Notes under the pieces: model-generated
Told to the model about the DNA's origin: nothing
What the model saw: the letters and a program-made list of their open reading frames with translations, nothing else
Database searches by the model: none
Shown: positions 1 through 5,343 of the stretch, piece by piece
Layout of the letters: every line of letters starts with the position of its first letter
Position numbering within the stretch: position 1 is the stretch's first letter
Position numbers and translations under genes: made by a program
Source: an uncultured Rhodospirillaceae bacterium
GTDB lineage: Bacteria > Pseudomonadota > Alphaproteobacteria > RF32 > CAG-239
Length of the DNA: 6,680 bases
NCBI GenBank assembly: GCA_900313355.1
Contig: OMQZ01000067.1
Span: forward strand, 1 to 6,680
Reading direction: 5' to 3'

Positions 1-725
1 AGTTCTACAGGAAGAGCACCACCTCTGATCAGCGCTGCTGTGGTAGAAGCTTCTTCCTGTGTGAAGCCGCCGTTTCTTGTAATCTCACAAGAGTTGGAGT
101 CGATTTTTTCATGAACCGTCGGCGCAGTAAGAACTTCATCATCAAGCCAAATAACGATAGCAGTAGGATCTACACCGAGGCTATCTGTAACGGCTCCTGA
201 ATAGGCTTTTTCTGTTGCTTCGGCAAAAGCCTGCTGTCCTTCTTTGGTGAAGGTGATTGTAATTTTATATCTGCCGTTTTGTTCGTCCATAGCAGAGCCT
301 GCTGTTTTTACACCTTCACCGGTAAGATATTCCTTGCCATCGGCTGTGGTAAAACGAAGCTTTGCTGTTCGTCCAATTTGAGCGATGGCTTCTTCTGCGT
401 CTTTGACACCAGGCATCTCGATACGAAGTCTATTTTTTCCTTCGATGGATACGGTGGCTTCGGATACACCCATCGCATTGACACGCTTTTCCATAACTTC
501 TTTGGTTTGCTGCATGACTTCGTTTGTGCGTTTTTCTGAAAGTCCTGTTGTATCTGCTTCCAGTTCTACATAAACTCCGCCGTTGATATCGAGCCCGTAT
601 TTCATGGCTTCTTTGATGCTTTCTGTTTTCGGTGTCCCTGTGATGGAAATTACCCAGAGGACGACTACAGCGATAATTACGAAAACAGAAAATATGGTTT
701 TTGTTTTTTGCTTGTTCTTTTTCAT
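1..725 (-). CDS. secD: Protein translocase subunit SecD, 5' part (3' end beyond the window)
   Basis: SecD works with SecF in the cytoplasmic membrane, where it uses the proton motive force to help the SecYEG/SecA channel move proteins outward. The 241 visible residues start MKKNKQKTKTIF and have one membrane segment at about residues 10-29. The first SecD motif follows (YGLDINGGVYVELEA, about 43-57), then the P1/head region with RLRIEMPGVKDAEEA and KLRFTTADG. Near the cut end are LTAPTVHEKI and GGFTQEEASTTAALIRGGALP, the conserved stretch just before the downstream membrane helices. Those helices would lie past position 1. The ATG (723-725) is preceded by AAAGGAC (733-739 on this strand), 7 nt away. 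Only 38 bp separate it from the stop of the upstream helicase gene, and I see no clear promoter in that gap, so transcription may come from within or beyond the helicase gene. Identification is firm; the missing C-terminal half is only a window cut. Confidence 0.95.
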   Translation of the reverse strand, partial: MKKNKQKTKTIFSVFVIIAVVVLWVISITGTPKTESIKEAMKYGLDINGGVYVELEADTTGLSEKRTNEVMQQTKEVMEKRVNAMGVSEATVSIEGKNRLRIEMPGVKDAEEAIAQIGRTAKLRFTTADGKEYLTGEGVKTAGSAMDEQNGRYKITITFTKEGQQAFAEATEKAYSGAVTDSLGVDPTAIVIWLDDEVLTAPTVHEKIDSNSCEITRNGGFTQEEASTTAALIRGGALPVE

Positions 726-763
726 AGTACTTGTCCTTTTTTTCGTGCGTTATTATTTGTCGT

Positions 764-2410
764 TTATGAGGCGTCGCCGCTATCTTCTTCCGTTTCTTCT
801 TCTTCTGTAAGTCTGAGTGCTCCGTATGCTCTATCCGGCATTGTTATCTTAAGCCGTTGAACATCGTTATATCCTTTGTAATTTTTGTTCATCCAACCTG
901 GAAGGTCGTATTCAAGGATGAGCATTTCCGGTGAGTCGCATTTATTACCGATGGTAATCTTACGTTTGTCCTGAGGATTAAAGTACCATTCAGGATCCGT
1001 TCTGATAATTTCTGCGAGTCTTGACAAGAAGGTGTTGCGGCCAATTGTTTTACCTACAGGATTATTACGTTTTACCCATGCTACGAACAAGTCGTAAAGG
1101 AACTTGGTCGGCAGGAAATCCCATACGGTTTCGTCTGATATTTCATCCCAAAACTGAAGTACCGGGTCTGAGGCGAAATGGAATTCTAACATTTCATCCT
1201 TACAGGCTTTTGGAACAGGAAGTTCTTTGAAATCCATGTTCAGACATTTCCACAGTACATATTCCAATACTTCTTTTCTGCCGATGAAATCATCTTTGAT
1301 GTATTTCTTTTCGACACCTTCGAATGTTTTTACAAACGGAATAAGTAAAAGTCGTCTGTAAAAAGAATTGGTCTTATCTCTTACTTGCGGATAACCGTTC
1401 ATACATTGGATGATCATGCCTTGAAATACGAAGAAAAGAGATTTTTTGTACTTTCTATCTATATAGATAGGATCTCCTGTAACAGCGGCTTTGTAGTTTG
1501 CTGCTTTATCTACGTATTCTCCAACGTCGTTTTCATCTGCCAGTACAACCGATGTTCTGAGCAGTGACTCAAGTCCAAACCTGTCTGAAAATTGGCTTAC
1601 TGTAAGTGAAGCGTAGTTTCCTTGCCCCCAGATGTTCCGAATGAGTTTCAGGAAGGTACCTTTTCCGTTGTTACCGATCGTAGAACAAAGCCATATGGAT
1701 TTGTTCCATGAATGATAGGGGCGAAGTGATGCCGCGATAACTTTCCAGAAAAGATCTTCCATTTCAGGGTCATCTGCGGAAAGTTCTTTGATCCAGTCAT
1801 CCACGGTCCAAACATTACCGTCCGGTTCTTTGATTTGTGGACTCTTTGCGTTAGGATTGATATCTACTGGTATTTTTGACATGTAGATAAATTCATCTGA
1901 GAATGGAATGAGGCTTTTGGTCTTCATATTCCAGATGCCGTTTTTGACAGGAACAAGTTCTTTGTCTTTTCCGCGCATCGCTTTTGGAGCATGTACCAGT
2001 AAGAGCTTCATTACGTCCTTTACTTGAGCACTGGTGAGGTTTGGTCCAAATTTGTATATCAGGTTGTGTATTTTGGTTTCATCAATACAGTACAGTCCTG
2101 CGTCTGGTCCAGTGGGTTGGTAAACACCTACTTGGAGGCTTTCGTCCATTGATATGTCATCTGCCATTGAAATCGCCTTGACGGAGTAGAGTGTTCTGAT
2201 AATGATGTCTATTTCTGATATACTCAGAGACTTGATTGTTGGCCATTTTGGGTGATTATCCGATACATTGGAGTCGATGATTGCTTTGTTGATTTTCGCA
2301 ATGACTTCTGAACGTATGAGATCTGTATTGTAATCATCTGCTTTAGGGATCCCTGTAAGATATGTCCTTACGGCTTCATGACGCACCATATCCATATCTT
2401 TTGTTGCCAT
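764..2410 (-). CDS. D5/P4-family phage-plasmid replicative helicase (superfamily 3), without a primase domain
   Basis: The 548-aa protein belongs to the phage/plasmid 'P4 family' primase-helicase group. These SF3 AAA+ helicases melt and unwind DNA at the origin of a phage, satellite or plasmid. A D5_N-type region covers about residues 120-235 (KNGIWNMKTKSLIPFS at 156-171). Walker A is GNNGKGT (246-252), Walker B is VVLADE (288-293), followed by the GDPIYIDRKYK stretch (312-322). The sensor motif IIQCMNGYP (333-341) has its Asn at 338, and the arginine-finger candidates are R352/R353. After residue 395 comes the D5-type C-terminal winged region (FLYDLFVAWVKRNN). All catalytic residues appear intact. 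Many relatives carry an N-terminal AEP primase, but the 548-aa length and the sequence before residue 120 leave no room for one. The C-terminus is acidic (LTEEEETEEDSGDAS). The start ATG has AAAGGAG 8 nt upstream, overlapping the XRE gene's TAA. The origin-binding role at the nearby repeats is inferred from context. Confidence 0.9.
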   Translation of the reverse strand: MATKDMDMVRHEAVRTYLTGIPKADDYNTDLIRSEVIAKINKAIIDSNVSDNHPKWPTIKSLSISEIDIIIRTLYSVKAISMADDISMDESLQVGVYQPTGPDAGLYCIDETKIHNLIYKFGPNLTSAQVKDVMKLLLVHAPKAMRGKDKELVPVKNGIWNMKTKSLIPFSDEFIYMSKIPVDINPNAKSPQIKEPDGNVWTVDDWIKELSADDPEMEDLFWKVIAASLRPYHSWNKSIWLCSTIGNNGKGTFLKLIRNIWGQGNYASLTVSQFSDRFGLESLLRTSVVLADENDVGEYVDKAANYKAAVTGDPIYIDRKYKKSLFFVFQGMIIQCMNGYPQVRDKTNSFYRRLLLIPFVKTFEGVEKKYIKDDFIGRKEVLEYVLWKCLNMDFKELPVPKACKDEMLEFHFASDPVLQFWDEISDETVWDFLPTKFLYDLFVAWVKRNNPVGKTIGRNTFLSRLAEIIRTDPEWYFNPQDKRKITIGNKCDSPEMLILEYDLPGWMNKNYKGYNDVQRLKITMPDRAYGALRLTEEEETEEDSGDAS

Positions 2411-2422
2411 GGGGTCTCTCCT

Positions 2423-2617
2423 TTACATGTGGTTTGTGAACAGATCAATATCGGTTGCTTTTATTCCATACATTTTTGACATTTCTTTGATAAAAGCTCT
2501 TTTTGGGCGTCTTCTGCCTGTTTCCCATGCGTAGATTGTTGAGACTGAAACCTCAAGCCTTACAGCGGCTTCTTCCCTTTTGATTCCAGCCTTTTCACGT
2601 GCTTCTTTTAGAGTCAT
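2423..2617 (-). CDS. Small XRE/Cro-family helix-turn-helix regulator (64 aa)
   Basis: The protein is essentially one HTH_3 (Cro/C1) DNA-binding domain. It starts MTLKEAREKAGIKREEAA. Helices 2-3 are at about residues 13-32 (REEAAVRLEVSVSTIYAWE), and the typical 'WETGRRRPK' turn is at 31-39, followed by a closing helix and a short tail. Proteins of this size control phage and plasmid modules, often repressing their own promoter. I chose the ATG at 2615-2617 because AAAGGAG lies 6 nt upstream. The longer in-frame ATG at 2713 lies upstream of the -10 box, has no ribosome binding site and adds a low-complexity Lys/Asn-rich stretch. Its TAA overlaps the ribosome binding site of the helicase gene, with 11 nt between the stop and the next start, so the two are very likely one operon. 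The operator it binds is not known. Confidence 0.9.
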   Translation of the reverse strand: MTLKEAREKAGIKREEAAVRLEVSVSTIYAWETGRRRPKRAFIKEMSKMYGIKATDIDLFTNHM

Positions 2618-2703
2618 TTGTTTCTCCTTTTCTTTACAATAACAGTTTGTTTCAACATTTTTTACGTTATTTTTTTCGAACACTTTTTTCGGTGTCTGTA
2701 TAG

Positions 2704-2732
2704 AGTATAACACGTACCAAGTGATTGCGCAA
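2704..2732 (-). promoter_or_regulatory. Sigma-A-type promoter of the XRE-helicase operon
   Basis: Read on the minus strand, TTGCGC (2727-2732) serves as -35 and TATACT (2704-2709) as -10, with exactly 17 bp between them and an upstream TG extending the -10 (TGTTATACT). Transcription would start near 2697 and give a leader of about 80 nt before the XRE start codon. No other candidate as good lies upstream of this gene. Confidence 0.7.
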
Positions 2733-2733
2733 T
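2724..2733. promoter_or_regulatory. Perfect 10-bp palindrome over the -35 box (possible operator)
   Basis: ATTGCGCAAT is fully self-complementary and contains the whole -35 hexamer of the XRE-helicase promoter. A dimeric HTH protein bound here would block RNA polymerase, so this is a natural candidate for self-repression by the XRE protein. A 10-bp palindrome can arise by chance, and no second copy was seen. Confidence 0.3.
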
Positions 2734-2842
2734 GGTCTTTTTAATAAATTTTGAAATAAATTTTTTTATGAAATGTATGCGCTTAACGTTTCTTAGGTGA
2801 GAGTATTATTTGCGACATAATAATAAGGAAGAGAAATGATTT

Positions 2843-2998
2843 ATGGAGCATTTGTGGGTGTTTCCTTCGTACAAGCTTGTCTTGATACGGGATGTGGTAA
2901 GATGTTGTGACAGGAATGTGGATCCGGGGTTGCTTGTATTTAGAGATCGAAAATCATGTAAGCAACCCCTGTTCGGCGCGTGTGCCTATATTTTTTGA
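2843..2998 (+). CDS. Possible 51-aa small protein, unrecognised
   Basis: An open frame begins MEHLWVFPSYKLVLIRDVV and ends at a TGA. A GGAAGAG stretch (2827-2833) stands 9 nt before its ATG. A competing ATG at 2836 in another frame would give only 23 codons. The product is rich in Cys and Val, has no motif I know, and no clear promoter is visible. It also overlaps a strong inverted repeat that may be the real functional element here. I regard it as a weak candidate. Confidence 0.2.
   Translation: MEHLWVFPSYKLVLIRDVVRCCDRNVDPGLLVFRDRKSCKQPLFGACAYIF
2926..2969. repeat. Inverted repeat with perfect 10-bp arms and 24-nt loop
   Basis: GGGGTTGCTT (2926-2935) is the exact reverse complement of AAGCAACCCC (2960-2969). 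The stem has six G-C pairs and would be stable as RNA or as single-stranded DNA. No T-run follows directly, so it does not look like an intrinsic terminator. It lies about 115 bp before the iteron-like array and could be a nicking site, a single-strand origin, a small structured RNA or a protein site. The sequence does not decide between these. Confidence 0.6.
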
Positions 2999-3009
2999 TT
3001 GCGGCGCGT
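2974..3009. repeat. Two direct copies of CGGCGCGT, 28 bp apart
   Basis: CGGCGCGT occurs at 2974-2981 and at 3002-3009. An all-GC-rich word repeated in an AT-rich intergenic region is unlikely by chance and may mark a protein site next to the stem-loop at 2926-2969. No function is known to me. Confidence 0.4.
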
Positions 3010-3422
3010 TTGATAGTTAAAAACGAAGTTTGAAATAAATAAAAAATGAATTTTTTTGAATAGTTTTTGTGTTTTTTGGTCTAAAAATGGGCAGAAGTCT
3101 TAGAAACGTTGAAATTTCAACGATTATCGGCGCCCATTTTTTTGATAAAAAAGTGGGCACCAGACATTCAATGTCCGAATTCCGCCCATTTTTGTGAGAA
3201 AACGCCCATTTTTGAAAATGAAAAATGGGCATAAGAATGTATTGATATTTCAACAGTTTTTAATTTTTATCTGAGTTCGCGCCCATTTTTGAAAACAGAA
3301 AATGGGCGTAAAAACTATTGATATTTCAACAGTTTTTCTCTTTTTGCCCCTTTTTTAATTAAATTTAGTTAAAACTAATATATAAAAAAAGTATTCAATA
3401 TAGTCGTTTTGGGGAAGGAATC

Positions 3423-3460
3423 ATTCTTCTTTTCCTCTCTGTCTGGGGAGAAGGGGGAAT
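3423..3460. repeat. Imperfect pyrimidine/purine hairpin in the middle of the array
   Basis: A pyrimidine-only run on the left (ATTCTTCTTTTCCTCTC) faces a purine run on the right (GGGGAGAAGGGGGAAT). They pair over about 14 positions with several G-T pairs and one mismatch around a short loop. It is one of the few GC-containing patches between the two halves of the array and is followed by a tandem GCGTCA pair (3473-3484). It could be a structured origin element; no specific family is recognised. Confidence 0.4.
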
Positions 3461-3484
3461 AGCGTATGATCTGCGTCAGCGTCA

Positions 3485-3556
3485 AATAAAAAATATAAGT
3501 TAAAATAAAAGTAAAAAATAGATTAAAAATAAAAATTACTATAAAGAATTTTTTTT
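3485..3556. other. Extreme AT-rich tract, candidate DNA unwinding element
   Basis: About 70 bp contain only some five G or C, with long A-runs on the plus strand (taaaataaaa, taaaaataaaaa). It lies exactly between the left (3083-3358) and right (3561-3764) repeat clusters, the position expected for the easily melted part of an iteron origin. Any low-GC intergenic DNA can contain such tracts, so the role rests on position. Confidence 0.45.
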
Positions 3557-3740
3557 GAAAAAAAATGGGCACTTTTGCTTAAAAATCGCTGAAACCATTG
3601 AAATTTCAACGTTTTTTGGCGCCCATTTTTTAAAATCAAAAATGGGCAGTAAGTTGAGACTAACCGTGTTTTGCCTGAGATTTCAACAGTTTTTCTGCCC
3701 CTTTTTTAAAACGAAAAATGGGCACTTTTGAAAAAAAATG

Positions 3741-3764
3741 GGCACTTTTTTCGAAAAATGTGCC
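3741..3764. repeat. Near-perfect 24-bp palindrome at the right end of the array
   Basis: GGCACTTTTTTCGAAAAATGTGCC pairs with itself at 11 of 12 positions; the only mismatch is T3746/T3759. It overlaps the last TGGGC end (3743) and closes the array. Its core CACTTTTTTCG also occurs at 2681-2691 in the leader of the XRE-helicase operon. It may be a variant of the 27-nt unit or a separate protein site. Confidence 0.55.
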
Positions 3765-3911
3765 GTATACACAAATTTTTTGGATTTTTTTTGTGTTTTC
3801 GTACAGTGGCGTTTTTTCATAATGAAATTTGTTTTGAAGTTTGAAAAAGTGTGCGGAATTTGACGCAGTTTGTGATTTTGGTGATTTTTTGCTTTTTCTG
3901 TTGTTTGTCGC
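3765..3911. other. T-rich spacer between array and promoter
   Basis: Nothing convincing is seen here. The longest start-to-stop frames are very short. One 9-bp word (ATTTGACGC, 3858-3866) is the reverse complement of GCGTCAAAT at 3479-3487, which may be chance. Confidence 0.5.
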
Positions 3912-3940
3912 TTGACATCTTTATTTTTATTATATATTAT
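3912..3940 (+). promoter_or_regulatory. Sigma-A-type promoter of the rightward genes
   Basis: A perfect TTGACA (3912-3917) is followed after 17 bp by TATTAT (3935-3940). The surrounding TATATATTATATTATA offers other -10 registers. Transcription would start around 3947, about 42 nt before the ATG of the 131-aa gene. No promoter of similar quality precedes the next two genes, so they may depend on this one. Confidence 0.7.
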
Positions 3941-3988
3941 ATTATACGTAAGATGATAGTTTTGTTTGTTTCATTTGGAGGTGTGATC

Positions 3989-4384
3989 ATGGCTAAAAAT
4001 GTAGCTCTTGGTTATGTTTATACCAATGGATATCACGATGGGAAACAACCATTTGAAGGTACGCCGGAGAATATTGCGAACTTTATTATGTATAATCAAG
4101 ACCATTATACAATTGTTACAGATAGATGGGATTTGTTTTTGGTATCGTCTATGCCAGGTGGTTTTTTGGACCGTGTTCGCGATATGGATTTGAGAGATGA
4201 TATTTTGGAGCATCTTTTACCGATGCAAATGGGTGATAAAGAACCTGTGGATGTTGTTAAGAAATTCGATCTGGAACGTAAGCAGGAAGCGCTGGATGCT
4301 TTGGCAGAGGAAAAAGCGTTATATATGGATGAGGATATGTATGATCTCGCCGATGAATTTGAACTGGGCAGTAACGGCGTTTGA
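3989..4384 (+). CDS. Conserved-looking hypothetical protein, 131 aa, function unknown
   Basis: I do not recognise a named family. The protein starts MAKNVALGYVYTNGYHDG, contains TPENIANFIMYNQDHYTIVTDRWDLFLVSSMPGGFLDRV in its middle, and ends in a strongly acidic helix-rich part (about 85-131) with many Glu, Asp and Lys. There is no signal peptide, membrane segment or cysteine cluster, so it should be cytosolic. The ATG at 3989 has GGAGGTG five nt upstream. The open frame extends 46 codons further left, but that part is a hydrophobic run translated from the promoter region and is not expected to be made. It is first in the rightward arm, next to the putative origin, so a role in replication control, copy number or host interaction is possible but only by position. 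It is likely co-transcribed with the 275-aa gene 94 bp downstream. Confidence 0.8.
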   Translation: MAKNVALGYVYTNGYHDGKQPFEGTPENIANFIMYNQDHYTIVTDRWDLFLVSSMPGGFLDRVRDMDLRDDILEHLLPMQMGDKEPVDVVKKFDLERKQEALDALAEEKALYMDEDMYDLADEFELGSNGV

Positions 4385-4478
4385 TGTTTGATCTGAAGCG
4401 ATAGTACGGTTGTTTCTAAAATATAAGATAGTAATGGTTAAGTGAAATAATGAAAGATATAAATTGGAGGTAATAATT

Positions 4479-5306
4479 ATGGCAGGTTTTTCAAAAAAGG
4501 TAGGTTATCATATCGAATCTTCTCCGAAACTGAATGCAGCTGGCAATCCAATGCGCACTGCATCCGGTAAGATAAAAACAGTTGAGACAGTCACAGGTCG
4601 TGAGGGAGATCCTGAGCAGGCTGGTGTCAGACTTTTGGTCACAAAAGCCAGACAAACATCTCATATTAGAAAACTGGACGGGAAGAAAATAAACGATGTG
4701 TATCTGACGATCTTAAAAGCCAATGATGCTACATCCAGTAAATTTATGGGGCAAATATCCGCGAGACCGGAGCTCCGTAATGATGCGATTATTGTGCATA
4801 ATAAAAATAAGTTGGATGTGAGATATCAGCATGAAATTCAGTTTTCTTATCCGGAAGGTGAATCCAATGATAAGTTGGATTTGATTTCTGAATATGCGAT
4901 CGATGAAAATGGAAACGCATCCAGTGTTGAAGAGCTTCTTGCTGGAAATGTTTCTTGTTTAGCATTTAATGCAGCGGTTCGTCCTTATCGTCTTCCTAAT
5001 GCGGATTGGCAGAAAAGACGTGAAAAAGCGGCAGAAAAGTATCCTGGTAAGGTTGTTCCTAACGCAAGGAATATGTATACGAGTTTTTCTGTTGTTCTGG
5101 AAAGAGATGCGGATGGTAAAGGTTTGTATATGTCCAAGCCTACTATTCCGCCTGATCTCAAGAAGCATGAAAGGGCTACGAAAAACGCTGCTGATGCCGC
5201 GGCTGCTTTTTCCAAACAGGTACAGACTCCTTCTGCGGATGTAGAAGCGGCTGCTCCTGAGGAGAATGCAGAGTTTGATAATGATTTTGGAGATCTTGAA
5301 CTGTAG
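4479..5306 (+). CDS. Hypothetical protein, 275 aa, with flexible linker and acidic tail; possible ssDNA-binding protein
   Basis: No family is recognised with certainty. The first 225 residues look like a folded, mostly beta-type domain (for example VYLTILKANDATSSKFMGQI at 74-93 and QHEIQFSYPEGES at 117-129) with many Lys/Arg residues. An Ala/Pro/Gln-rich linker follows (about 235-262), then the acidic end EFDNDFGDLEL. A basic domain, disordered linker and acidic tip with aromatic residue is the general plan of bacterial SSB and of T7 gp2.5-type single-strand-binding proteins, and the helicase neighbour fits such a role. The match is architectural only; no OB-fold signature was confirmed. The ATG at 4479 has GGAGG eight nt upstream; an earlier in-frame TTG (4464) overlaps that site and was not used. 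The next gene, cca, begins 37 nt after the stop. Confidence 0.8.
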   Translation: MAGFSKKVGYHIESSPKLNAAGNPMRTASGKIKTVETVTGREGDPEQAGVRLLVTKARQTSHIRKLDGKKINDVYLTILKANDATSSKFMGQISARPELRNDAIIVHNKNKLDVRYQHEIQFSYPEGESNDKLDLISEYAIDENGNASSVEELLAGNVSCLAFNAAVRPYRLPNADWQKRREKAAEKYPGKVVPNARNMYTSFSVVLERDADGKGLYMSKPTIPPDLKKHERATKNAADAAAAFSKQVQTPSADVEAAAPEENAEFDNDFGDLEL

Positions 5307-5343
5307 TCCTTTCTGATATAGCAGTATAGGAGAGAAGTGTTTT

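Larger units (their letters stand above)
2734..3082. other. Intergenic stretch without a convincing gene, left of the repeat array
   Basis: This 349-bp part of the long intergenic region contains a weak small reading frame (2843-2998), a long-armed inverted repeat (2926-2969) and two copies of an 8-bp GC-rich word (2974 and 3002). The rest is T/A-rich sequence with no homology I recognise. The portion at 2860-3010 is noticeably richer in G and C than the DNA on either side. Confidence 0.6.
3107..3694. repeat. Second repeated motif, TTGAAATTTCAAC type, alternating with the 27-nt units
   Basis: Five copies are present. The best is a perfect 16-bp palindrome CGTTGAAATTTCAACG at 3107-3122. ATTGATATTTCAACAG occurs at 3241 and 3317, each followed by five T, so these two are identical over 21 bp. 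ATTGAAATTTCAACG is at 3597-3611 and GAGATTTCAACAG at 3677-3689. The right arm TTTCAAC is constant while the left arm drifts, which suggests that a protein reads the right arm or that the palindrome is decaying. Each copy sits between a TGGGC end and the next GCCC start. The coordinates here span the set. Confidence 0.75.
3083..3764. repeat. Iteron-like array of 27-nt inverted-repeat units; candidate replication origin
   Basis: Five units of exactly 27 nt lie at 3132-3158, 3204-3230, 3281-3307, 3621-3647 and 3697-3723. Each begins GCCC(A/C)TTTTT, has a short variable centre rich in A, and ends AAAA(A)TGGGC (the first unit ends AAAGTGGGC), so each can fold as a hairpin. Extra half-units are left halves at 3184 and 3346 and right halves ending at 3092, 3570 and 3743. 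The exact 8-mer AAATGGGC or its complement occurs 12 times. Neighbouring units are 76-77 bp apart (3204/3281 and 3621/3697), which indicates tandem duplication. A second motif alternates with them. Repeated sites beside an AT-rich core and a replicative helicase gene are typical of phage and plasmid origins; the origin call itself is inference. Confidence 0.7.

Noticed and set aside
279..810. Plus-strand frames over the secD region
   Set aside because: They are antisense shadows of secD, which has full family motifs on the minus strand.
2618..2713. N-terminal extension of the XRE protein to an ATG at 2713
   Set aside because: That ATG lies upstream of the -10 box of the likely promoter and lacks a ribosome binding site, while the internal ATG has AAAGGAG.
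3281..3307. The 27-nt units as intrinsic transcription terminators
   Set aside because: The stems are mostly A-T pairs, T-runs after the stem are absent for most units, and there is no gene end nearby that needs them.
3017..3572. Reading frames on the minus strand at 3017-3253 and 3375-3572
   Set aside because: They are translations of the repeat array and AT-only tract, rich in Phe/Lys/Ile, with no ribosome binding site.
3132..3723. CRISPR array (27-nt repeats separated by spacers)
   Set aside because: Spacing is irregular (38-50 nt within clusters, then a gap of about 250 bp), the repeats differ in their centres, the intervening DNA carries its own conserved motif, and no cas gene is present.
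3107..3764. Integron attC sites
   Set aside because: The TTTCAAC/GTTGAAA arms do not match the RYYYAAC/GTTRRRY core pattern, and there is no integron integrase or cassette genes.
3851..3988. N-terminal extension of the 131-aa protein
   Set aside because: It translates the TTGACA promoter region into a hydrophobic run; the ATG at 3989 has GGAGGTG at correct spacing.
733..5312. GTCCTTT at 733-739 and 5306-5312 as an attachment-site duplication
   Set aside because: It is only 7 bp, and the left copy is the ribosome binding site of secD on the other strand, so chance or function explains it.
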